The notes under the pieces were generated by a model. It worked only from the letters and a program-made list of their open reading frames with translations, made no database searches and had not been told where the DNA came from. This document shows, piece after piece, positions 51,421 to 60,686 of a DNA stretch of 64,000 nt (its first letter is position 1; the number at the start of each line of letters is the position of its first letter). Source of the stretch: Roridomyces roridus (taxonomy: Eukaryota; Basidiomycota; Agaricomycetes; Agaricales; Mycenaceae); NCBI GenBank assembly GCA_029378245.1, contig JARKIF010000115.1, positions 1 through 64,000 of the forward strand, in the 5' to 3' direction. Position numbers and translations under genes: made by a program.

Positions 51421-53590
51421 TCAAGATTCAACATCACAACGCACCAGCTCATCCATCCACTTGAAGACCTCATCACGCCACCTGTCGATTCTGACAACGA
51501 GATCGTCGAAAGTAGTCGCCGAAACCCAGTCGTGATGGGCACCGGACTCGGCGCTGTTGAAGATCAATCTGGCGTTGTACTCCAGGCGGCTGTACATGGC
51601 CGCTTGCATACGTGCGAATGTTGATGCCCCGTTTGCCGCACCGTTCTCTGCCTCCTCCCGATCTCCGAGTTTCGACCAGACTTCGCTATCCCGGCGGTAC
51701 CGGGCAATCACACGCATCAATTCGGCATGCTTGCGTTCGTACTGCTCCAACCAGCGGTACATTTCGGCCTCCGCGCGGAACCACTGGACTCGATCGCCTT
51801 GTGAAACGTGAGTAATTGCAGACACACAGAGCCCAAAAAACTCACTTTCTTGCTTGTACTCAATCATCTTCTCCTCGCTCACCTCACGCCCCCTCATCAC
51901 GCTCTCGAGCCAAATCCACCCATCGGATTTCTGCTTCTGCTTCTTCGCCTTGGGCCGCCCTTTACCTTTTTTCAACCTGCGCTTGGCCGGCGGAACCGCA
52001 ACATCGCTGTCGCTGTCCTCGGCTTCAGATGAGGAGGGCGAGGAAGCCACTACGGTATCCTCGGGTAAGATATTCTTCGAGTTTTGCTTCTTGTTCGGTG
52101 AGCGAATGAAACCTGGATTCGAATGAATAAATGCTGAGCGCTGAGGTAGCGTAGGCGTTACTCACCAGCGCGCTTCAGGTTTCGAGTTCCTGTCATGAGC
52201 GTCGGCGTCTCAACGTCAACATCCACAGACACCGGGCGGTTGAGTGTTCGAGTCGTGCCACTCTGCAAATACCAGGCGGTGCCGTCGAATAGCCGGGAAT
52301 CGCCCGTGGCACGGTGCAAATGGGTCTCCTTCCGGCGCGTATCCCGAGCCGTAAGTAGCGGGTATGGCTCGGTGGCATCCTTTGTCATGTAGCCCAAATG
52401 GACAAGCGCGTTTCGTGCCCGATTGTACTCAGAGATTTCGAACGCCTTGAGATACTCTGCTTTCTGCAAATTGCGCTGGGAGCGTGTAATTCCCGCCTGA
52501 CCCCGATAATCAAGATCCCGAGCTTTTTTGACAGCAGACAACGACAACGATGCGGAGCGGACGGCAAGAATACCATTTGTTGCCTGGCTGCACCGCAGTT
52601 TGATCTCGGCCTCGTGGAGCGTGTAGTCCTCGCCGTTGGGATCCAACCCTGTCGCTGAGCGCTGCTTGTGCTTGATGCGATACGAAGGTAGTTGGATGGC
52701 CGTCAACTCGGGCTCGCTTGTGTCGAGACCGCTGAGAACCAGGCGCGGATACACCTCGCGTTGTGTTTCTCTGAACGCCGTCAGTGATGCATTTAGCGAC
52801 TCCCGCAATTTCGTGATGGTCTCCAGCGTCTCCTGCAAAGGGTGTTCGCGATAGTTGGCAAGCAGGCCAATGATGAAATACCTGCTACTCATGAGCAAGC
52901 TGTACTTGGACGAATGTGAGCACGTACTGTTGACGTTCGATGGTCATTCCGTCGTGAATCCATTTTGCCACCCACGTTCTTTGAATGCCACTGTCCGTGC
53001 CACTGGATCTCTGCTGCTCCTCGGACAGCATAGCGGACAGGACGTCCTCAACTGTCAACACTGTGATGGATGAGACTTGGAGATACGGGTGCACGGGCGG
53101 AAACTATCGTACCGGAAGTGGACTCGTGCTGATAAACACTCTGAGGGATGCCACTCGGTGAAACCGTTGCTATTCGCGAGAGTCGCGACCAAGCGGGAAC
53201 TTTGTCGACGTGCTGGCGACTCAAGTCTTCGACCACTGCCATATGCATCTCAAAAAGGCGTAACACTTCAACGCGTTCATCCGCAAGAAGTTGGGCCGCC
53301 ACAACGAGTAAGTGTGTGCTCAAAAAGAGGGACGATACCGTACCTTGCCGCAATACTTTCAGCTCGTTCCAAGCATCCGCAACATAGTTCATGATGTCGT
53401 GCCTCGCTGCCCCGGTGCTCTGTCGCGTCGAGGAGCCCAACGGGTTCAGAAACGCCCAGATCACCTCTGCCGTCTCGCCGTGGAAATGCGCTCGGCACGC
53501 AAAATAAACGGCTTGCCAGAACATCGAGTCCGCAATCTGGAGACTCGGAGAGTGGTGCGAGTTTGGGAGCAAGGAGTGAGACCATCATGA
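51421..53590 (-). pseudogene. KDZ (Kyakuja-Dileera-Zisupton) transposase, C-terminal part only
   Basis: Coding segments at about 53345-53590, 53085-53285, 52890-53060, 52165-52880 and 51421-52050 run on the minus strand. Typical KDZ features are F-H-G-E-T-A-E-V-I-W-A-F-L-N-P-L with R-Q-S-T-G-A-A-R-H-D near the start, a long helical middle, and the C-terminal block G-D-R-V-Q-W-F-R-A-E-A-E-M followed by E-R-K-H-A-E-L-M-R and A-A-M-Y-S-R-L. An S-D-acidic stretch and a Lys-rich run (R-L-K-K-G-K-G-R-P-K) precede that block. The N-terminal zinc cluster and most of the catalytic core are missing: similarity ends at 53590, 87 bp before an F-box pseudogene. It is a truncated copy of a basidiomycete-expanded DNA transposon. 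Exon limits are approximate. Confidence 0.75.
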
Positions 53591-53940
53591 TCTACATCGT
53601 GATCCGGTGATGTCACTGTCACACGCGCCACTCGTCCTTCACCGCCATCACCGACGTGACGGAGCTGACATTCAAAATGGCGGGCAACTCTCTTCCCGAC
53701 TAGATCATCTCGGAGATCCTCTCGCCTGCCCTGCAGGTCCCGGATCACAAATTCGCTGACATCGGCGAAGAATCTCCCTTTGCAGAGTACGCGGAATCAC
53801 CCTCGGCCTATCTCCTCGTCTGCAAGGCCTGGCTGCGCGTTGCGACACCGCTCTTATACAATGTGGTCGTCATCCGCTCCAAGGCACAGGCCAAAGCTCT
53901 CGCGCAGGCCTTACTCAAAAACAAAGACCTCGGGCAGTTT

Positions 53941-54365
53941 CAGTGATGGCCCTAAGGCCTTAATTATGGACCCTCAGAATAGTTAAGGCCTTAGGCCTTA
54001 GGTTAAGACCTTAGGGCTTAGGCAGCCTCAGCCCTTAGATCCCAAAAAGGAAATAATTTCTCGTCATACACAGACCAACTAGAACCCTTCAAGCAACAGG
54101 TATTGAGCTCGAAATCAGCTTGAAATGGGCAAGTGTGTCATCTGTGAGCTGTAGACAATGCCCCTATCATGAGCAACTACTCACACTGAGATGACCAGTA
54201 GTGCCGGGTGTTTGCCGGATGCCGATTCATCAAAATTGATCCTATCAGTAAGCCTCAGGCCTTAGGTTGAAAACCAGCCTCCAAGCTAAGGCTTAGCCTC
54301 AGGGCTTAATTAAGGCCTAAGGCCTTAGGACGAACCTAAGGCCTTAGGCCTTAGGGCCAACACTG
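53941..54365. mobile_element. Short element with CCTAAGGCCTTAGG-word arrays and perfect 8-bp target duplication, 425 bp
   Basis: GGCAGTTT is duplicated at 53933-53940 and 54366-54373. The left end is CAGTGATGGCCCTAAGGCC; the right end, read inward, is CAGTGTTGGCCCTAAGGCC. Repeats of AAGGCCTTAGG and its variants fill 53950-54040 and 54248-54360. About 200 bp between them is unrelated and non-coding. Excision in thought restores the F-box codons L-G-Q-F-I-K. CAGTG ends plus an 8-bp duplication are hAT-like. Confidence 0.9.
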
Positions 54366-55062
54366 GGCAGTTTATCAAGCGTCTCCGGGTCGAAGGCGGA
54401 TACGGTGCCCCGATGCGCACCATTCTTCAATCCTCGCCGAACATTTCCGACCTCTCCATCTCCCTCAACATCTTCTCTTCCGACAGCACCTCCGGCCTTT
54501 GCGCGGGCCTTCCTCTCGTGAATCCCACGCGGTTGATTATCCAAGAGTGCAAAAAGCCGCCGACGAATCAAATGGTCGCGAAACTAGTGACGGCACTGCG
54601 TAACTTGGCCCCAAAGTGGGACCGCCTAGTCCGTATACTCCTTTTCTCCGACAAGTCAACACTGAAGTGTTTACAGTCCGTGCTGAAAGTACCAAGCTAT
54701 TTTTTCCAGGATGAGATACTTGAATCTCTCAACGAAATGCGTACTATACACACGCTCGTATTGCCCACTGTTTTCTCTGCCGCTTAGTTGTTTCCGACTT
54801 TCAAGGATTCTCCGCTACGATGCATTCAAATAACCGAGGGCGTGCCCAGTCATTTGGGAGCAATTTCGAACAAAGAGGTCAAGGCTCTGATACGTTTCAC
54901 CAATGCAGAGGGCTCGGGGTAAGTACCCGCGACCGTATCTCATCCTGAGTCCTCCTTACACATTTGTATCCAGGTCTGATACGACGGGATCTTCCGATCT
55001 TCCTGCGGCGGAGATTGGAACCCCGTTGAACCCCGACTTCATTCCAATGGCGGCTGCGACGC

Positions 55063-55368
55063 TGGAAGGCTGCCGTATTGTGGAGGCAGTCAACACTAGA
55101 GGGTCGGCCAGACAGAACCAAGAGAAGCCCAAGAATGACAGAACAATAGTGTGGTCATTCAAGAGGAGCCACTATGGAAGTACATGGTGGTCAAGACCAA
55201 GAAGAGAAGATATCTATCAGTAAGGTACACAATCACAATCAATGTGTAACGTAGAGAGAATGGTGATGTAAATAGGACAAGATAAGTAAATGAGAATATA
55301 AGATAAGATCAGGAACATCTGTCATGATCGGACTAGATGTCTTGTATGTAGTAAGTGCCAGACTTACA
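55063..55368. mobile_element. Solo LTR, 306 bp
   Basis: Starts TGGAAGGCTG, ends GACTTACA (TG...CA), and is flanked by GACGC at 55058-55062 and 55369-55373. Length, end bases and 5-bp duplication are those of a lone LTR left by recombination between two LTRs. It interrupts the F-box reading between M-A-A-A-T and P-E-V-K. It is unrelated in sequence to the 462-bp LTRs of the chromovirus. Confidence 0.75.
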
Positions 55369-55516
55369 GACGCCCGAGGTCAAAGAACTCATCTGGACAC
55401 GGGTCTTATATTTTGCGCTGTCCGTGCCGGAATTGGAAGAGGACCCGGAGAAACAAATACCTCCCCGACTTCCCATCCTGCTAGTGGCTCCAGCGACTCG
55501 CACTTCCATATTATTA

Positions 55517-57078
55517 CACTGACTCGGAAAAAGTAATGGATCACGCGTGGTTCGAAATTGTTTGATGCATTGCTTCACAGCCACGCCACTTCTGGGCAAT
55601 GTTAAGGTCTTCAAACGAAGCTTACAGGGTCTAGTATATACCCGTAAAATATTGAGTTGCCTGACCCTCTCCTTGCTAAAGCAGAGCGATCACAAAAATG
55701 AAAGTGATCCATTTTAAAATCTGGTTTCCGTCAAATCTGTGTGTTTGATCTTTTATCTGGACTTAATGCTGCAGGTGCAACTGGAAATTGGACTGGATGA
55801 TAGCTTGATGTCTGTTGAGCAATTCTGGGCCCAAAAATCCGGTCTCAAGTGGGTTGGTTGTGAAGCCCTTGGTCAATGAAGTGGTGACCACTACCATGGC
55901 AAAGGTGCCCATGGCCTGCCAGTAGTCTTTAATGAGAGGTCTCAAGCATGTATAGGGCAACTCTTCCAATCCTAAGGACTGCCCCAATGACACAGGCAAG
56001 GTGACTGTGACCACCTCACACCCTATCAGAGTCAAAGAACTTCAACCACCGTTTGGCCACGGCTCTTTGGTGGCCTCAATCTTAGAATAGGGCCTTGCAT
56101 GGTGTAAAAGTCCGGCTGAATACAGTAGATGTGGGTCACTGAGTTACACCTAGAGTGTAAGAAAGGCAACTCATGCAGACGTGCATGGTGGGTGGTTGCC
56201 TGATGTTGATTTTTGCATGATCTGTATATACAGCCTGGGCAAGGAGCCTCCCAACAGCCCCGATAAGCCATATTTCTGGGTCTTGATTAATCAGTTGTGC
56301 TATTTTGGATCCTATGAGATGCCTAGAAGATGTACAGACTCGATGGTGTGATGGTTGACCCTATGCAAAAATCCGGCCACAGATCAGAGCTGAAAACAAC
56401 ACTGTCTGGTCTCGGGGCATATATGTAGCTCTGTTCCTGTACCTGGGACATTGGATTAATGAAGTAGAGTATCCTAGGCTTCATCCTGGTCAGTTTTGGT
56501 ATGGCATTGACACTCAAGACACCTGAGAACAAGTGCTGAACTTTCAACCCAATGTTCAGCTCGGCAATGAAAATTGAATGGAGGACTCTGCACATTGAAT
56601 TTCCACTTTTTGAGGACAACTAAGCTTTTCCAGCATCCATGAGCTCCCACTGACAAGTTATACCATACAGGTAGGGGGTCCCGGGTACACGGGAGGATTA
56701 TTTTACTGATTTCTTCATTTGATGTTTCTGAGTCCCTGAGCAGGCCGGAAGTGCACTGCTTTGGCTCACAGATGGAAGATGGGATAGTGAAGAGGAGCTG
56801 TACAACATTTGAGCTCATTTGGGTCAGTCGTTGCAGTGTTTCACGGCAAATGGTGTGGGTCAACCAAATGCAGAATAACAAATGGATCACATGTTCGCGT
56901 TTGACACACCACTGAAGCCGAACAAAGCCGATTTCGGACTCCGATTTGTACCTGCTAATAGTAGCCCTCCTAGTGCTCCTACTATACCCCACAACCAGTT
57001 TCCAATGTCCCTCCATCGGGCTTGGCACCGCGTCCAATTTTCAAGATCTGGTGATCCATTACTTTTTCCGAGTCAGTG
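55517..57078. mobile_element. Tc1/mariner-like element, TA target, 28-bp terminal repeats, 1562 bp
   Basis: Flanked by TA (55515-55516, 57079-57080). Both ends begin CACTGACTCGGAAAAAGTAA and match for 28 bp. AATGGATCAC occurs in each terminal repeat and again in reverse orientation about 170 bp further in: 55535 and 55704 on the left, 57051 and 56881 on the right. The length suits an autonomous Tc1-like element, but open frames inside (for example minus strand 56474-57037) show no transposase motifs I can identify, so it is probably non-autonomous or decayed. Removing it with one TA restores the tyrosine codons T-A-T T-A-T T-A-C of the host gene. Confidence 0.85.
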
Positions 57079-58146
57079 TACGCGCACACAACACTGATGG
57101 AAGACGAGTATGCATCGAACCTCGCGGAGGTCCTGGACCGAAACCCTTGGCTGGGCAGTCACATTCGCACTATCGTAGGCGACCTCGACGAGTCTTACGT
57201 TGTCGAGTCTGACTACAGTTCGGACGATGACAGCGAGGCTACGCAGCGAGTGCGTGCCAGGCGTGACTTGGCGGCTGTGGTTCTCGGTCGGACCACCAGC
57301 CTCGAAGTGTTACTCTCCCAAGACGTATACAGCCCCGGTGACACACCCTTTCGGTCTGAAGGCGGTATTTCGTGGGAAGCGTTCGAGATCGCGATGGAGA
57401 TCTGCGGTTCAACGTTGCAGAAACTCGCCACTCGCATCTGCGCCGCTTCTTCGCCCATGTCGCCGATAATATTTTCCCGCTTTACCTCGCTCCGATCGCT
57501 AGTTTGGGAGTGCAAGACTGTATTTGACCTGGACGAAATACCCTCCGCGGCGCTACCTTGCTTGACGGACTTGACTCTTGCTAAATTCCACTCTTCCTTT
57601 TTCGTCGCTTTGACGCGTATGCAGTACGAATTCTTTCATCTGTGTCTCGTTCACTGCTGATTTGTATTCAGGCTGCCCTCCCTTCGGACTCTGGTTCTCT
57701 GCGAGCATGAGACCGAGCCGACCGTGGACTTTTTGCGCTTCCACGGAAACAAAGTGGTCGATTTGACATGCTCGTATGGCGAAGTGGGAACCAAGCATAT
57801 CTTTGAGCTTTGTCCAAGTATCAGAATCCTCGGATTATATCTGCCGCACCCGGTGCGTTTTGTTTTGTTTTCTACCAGGTATAAGTACGTGCTTACTTTT
57901 GCCTCAGAATTCCCCCATTCTTATGAAGGTCACAACGCCCTTTGTTTCGGAGAATGACATATCAAACACACTAGAAAAGATCGTCCTGCATCATTCGTAT
58001 CTGTGCGTCCACCTCCGCTCTTCATCTGCTGCTTGATCTCAACTTTTCAAAAGTCACAAAAATCCACACTGGGAAACCCTCTTCTTGGCCCTCCACTCAC
58101 GCTGTTTCCCTTCTTTGCGCGAAATTCAGGGAAACGGGTGCAAGTG

Positions 58147-58523
58147 TAGGGTTGGACACGGGTCTAGACCCGTACGGGTAAAACCCGCGGAAATAGACCC
58201 GCGGGTTGCACGGGTACGGGTACGGGTACGGGTCAGAGATTCTGACCCGGCTCAAACCCGCGACTGACCCGTGCACGCCGCCACTGCGTCGGCATGGGCA
58301 GCATCAAGTTTCCGTGGGGTTTTTCGACGAAAGTCTGCCATTGCAAGGTGAGATGGACAAGTACGCGGACAATTTGAACTCACGTCGCTCTCTTTCAGGC
58401 CAAATCCACGGGTATACCCGCGGGTATACGGGTTTTGACCCGTACCCGTGCGGGTCGGGTCAAGCACGGGTACGGGTGCGGGTCAGCCCTCTGTGACCCG
58501 TACCCGACCCGTGTCCAACCCTA
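58147..58523. mobile_element. Short element with ACCCGTACCCG-word arrays and perfect 8-bp target duplication, 377 bp
   Basis: TGCAAGTG is duplicated at 58139-58146 and 58524-58531. The ends are TAGGGTTGGACACGGGT and its exact inverted complement. Words such as ACGGGTACGGGT and ACCCGCGGGT fill 58160-58270 and 58405-58510. It uses the same word as the element at 33216-33574 but a different terminal sequence, so the two are sister families rather than copies. It is inserted in the penultimate exon of the F-box pseudogene; removal restores G-C-K-W-P-T. Confidence 0.9.
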
Positions 58524-58718
58524 TGCAAGTGGCCGACAAACGAGTGAGTTGACAACCCAAATCCAGTGAGATCTATCTGTTAACATTCAATTGAATTCAG
58601 ACGCGACATAGCCAAGAGCCCTTGGGTGCGCTGGGCTGAAATCCTTGCGGAAAAGGATATCAGTTTGGCTGATTGTAATGACAAGAAATGGCGTGCGAGG
58701 CTCAAGGTTATCAATTAG

Positions 58719-59090
58719 CTGCCATATTTTACACTCTGTCAAATTCTATCTTCCCAAACTCGTCTCCAACGCAGGGGATGCCCTCGGAGGCACCTGTGCT
58801 GGACTCTCTAACCTTTGTGTATACTCACAGTTTGGGGAGTTCGGATATTTGGAAGGTCGGAGAGGCACCGACGAGGTGGGCCTCTTTTTATTTTCACACA
58901 AGCAGCTACACTCTGATGTTCTTGAGTGACTTGTAGCTCCGGTCAGCGACGGCATTGTGATGAGCTCTGTGCTCCAACAAGAGGCGTTGACGAAGACTCG
59001 AGTGTGGGAGCAAATACATATGAACGAGATGACCAGCATAACTACTGTCAAACGAAATCGTTCGGCGCAATGCGATCCGAGTTCCAATGT
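58719..59090. other. Intergenic between an F-box pseudogene and BTB copy E
   Basis: 372 bp between two convergent 3' ends. No coding or repeat structure was seen. Confidence 0.5.
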
Positions 59091-60107
59091 TCACCCCAAC
59101 GCCACGTCCCGCATCTGCTCCAGCTCTGCCCACTCGGGGAGCCCATACATCTCCGGCAAGCGATTCCAAATCGCCTGCCGCCCCTGCACATACCCACGCA
59201 AGATCACCTCAAAGCACACGCTACACACCACCATCAGCGGCGCCCACTCGTCGGGCGTCCACAGATGCAGAGGGTCCGCACCGTGACCCCGCCCCGCAAA
59301 CCATACGCGCATCTTTTCAAGCGCCCGTAGCCTCTCTATGGCGCACGAATTCTCGCGTCCCGTGCACCCTGCCACGGTGGGCGGCTCGTAGAGGAAGCGC
59401 AGCGAGTCGAGGAGCATGCCTGACTGAATGCCTGCGCCCTGTAAAAAGTTGTTTCTGTCTTCCTCGTTTATCAGGGTCTGATAAAGAGTGTTTCCCACCA
59501 CTTCGGGCAAGGCAAAGTCCGATGCGAGGGCGTAGAATATGGGTGGGAGGATCCATAGCACGGAGACTTGCCGTGCTAGGTGAACGAGCCGGAGGAGGTC
59601 TGTGGCAGAAGACGGGTGGGTCCATGATCCGCCTTTTGGGAGGTAGCTGTCGTCGTTGATGACGGGTGGTAGAGAGCGATAGCCAGAAGATAGATGGACT
59701 AGTGCCCGCCGACGGAGATACGGAATTTGGTACTTGTGGCTGAGGCGTAGAACGCCGATTATGGTATCGAGGTCAGTTCGGGCGGGGTAGGGCTCGAAGA
59801 ACCTGGGCATACGTTGGTGATAGATGACCGGAGAACACGGAGAGCCTACATACTCGGAATTAAATATCGCCTTGAAAAATACAGTCACTTCGGCGGAACA
59901 GTCTGGGAGTCGTAAGATGGGGCAGCCATCGAGGGATTCGCAGTTTTCTTGCGATTCAGGCCGGCAGAAGAGGTCCTTGAAGACGGTGGATCGAGCAGCT
60001 AGGATGGCGCGAGAGACTCGAAAGAGACAGTTTTGAGCCTGGATTACGATACCACCGTCGTCAAACCACAGATCGTTGACGCGTACGAGCTCGAATTCGG
60101 CTTGCAT
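59091..60107 (-). CDS. BTB/POZ-domain protein E, 321 aa
   Basis: Exons 59854-60107 and 59091-59802 give 321 aa. The 51-nt intron (59803-59853) sits at the family position but contains no in-frame stop, so retention would yield a 338-aa form. The BTB/POZ pattern is D-L-W-F-D-D-G-G-I-V-I-Q then F-R-V-S-R-A-I-L-A-A-R-S-T-V-F-K-D-L. The C-terminal half has L-R-L-S-H-K-Y-Q-I-P-Y-L-R-R-R-A-L, C-S-V-C-F-E-V-I-L and G-L-P-E-W-A-E-L-E-Q-M. It is the most diverged of the five copies and is separated from the others by 10 kb. The likely role is an adaptor protein working through BTB dimerisation. Confidence 0.87.
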   Translation of the reverse strand: MQAEFELVRVNDLWFDDGGIVIQAQNCLFRVSRAILAARSTVFKDLFCRPESQENCESLDGCPILRLPDCSAEVTVFFKAIFNSEYVGSPCSPVIYHQRMPRFFEPYPARTDLDTIIGVLRLSHKYQIPYLRRRALVHLSSGYRSLPPVINDDSYLPKGGSWTHPSSATDLLRLVHLARQVSVLWILPPIFYALASDFALPEVVGNTLYQTLINEEDRNNFLQGAGIQSGMLLDSLRFLYEPPTVAGCTGRENSCAIERLRALEKMRVWFAGRGHGADPLHLWTPDEWAPLMVVCSVCFEVILRGYVQGRQAIWNRLPEMYGLPEWAELEQMRDVALG

Positions 60108-60686
60108 GCCAGAAGATTTTCGTTTCCGAGGTGGTGGGAGAATCGGAGCGCCCGTGCCGTCACTGACGCATCACAAACCGACTCATCCGGAACAACGACA
60201 TGGACAAGCATCCACTGGCATATCTCCAGACTCCATTCGTCCAAAGTGCTGTCCTGTGGCGCTCGGTGCTCCGTGAAGATGTGGTGAGGACGGGCTGAAG
60301 CCAATGCCAAAGCTCTGAAGCTCGGTGAAAGTCGGCTTGGCAGAAACTTGTCGCTAGGAAGAGGGATTAAGCCAGCCTGTGAGGTGTGTATATATCTTTT
60401 TCGGGGTATCTGTCTCACCTTGACTTTTCATTGAACGTTCGTGGGCGGAACACCGCAGGTCTCCAGATGTTCGTACATGTCGGCGCCATTTTGGCGCAAT
60501 TCCTCAGCGATGCATTGTGCAAAGCCTCGTTGTAATTCAATCTGCTGAACCCGGTGGAGTTCGGAAAGCTCCACGAAAAGGCGATACTCGGCCATCGCGT
60601 ACCACGACCAATGGAGCTTCACTGATATTATAAAAGCCCGGATCGGATGTCTTTCCTCCCCGCGCCAGCCCTGCAGAGGTGTCTTC
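60108..60686. other. Shared upstream region of BTB E and the membrane protein gene
   Basis: 579 bp between divergent start codons (BTB E minus, membrane protein plus). A short minus-strand frame of 55 codons at 60428-60595 has a helical, Gln/Glu-rich composition but no relatives in the window. I leave it unannotated as a gene. Confidence 0.4.

Larger units (their letters stand above)
53677..58718 (+). pseudogene. F-box/LRR-like pseudogene interrupted by four different transposons
   Basis: Begins M-A-G-N-S-L-P-D at 53677, but codon 9 is TAG (53701-53703) where relatives have GAG. Continuation is unmistakable: Y-L-L-V-C-K-A-W-L-R-V, then after the insert at 53941-54365 I-K-R-L-R-V-E-G-G-Y-G. 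A second nonsense codon (TAG for CAG) follows S-A-A at about 54785. The LTR at 55063-55368 splits M-A-A-A-T from P-E-V-K-E-L. The Tc1-like element at 55517-57078 splits Y-Y-Y within L-P-Y-Y-Y-A-H. The insert at 58147-58523 splits G-C-K from W-P-T-N-E. The last exon ends at TAG 58716-58718 after R-A-R-L-K. Removing inserts and one target copy each leaves about 2.35 kb, the size of the intact paralogues. Confidence 0.9.

Noticed and set aside
56474..57037. 187-codon minus-strand frame inside the Tc1-like element as a transposase
   Set aside because: No helix-turn-helix or DDE-type motif could be identified; coding status unsupported.
60428..60595. Minus-strand 55-codon frame with Gln/Glu-rich helical composition
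   Set aside because: Too short, between two divergent promoters, and without any supporting relative or splice evidence.
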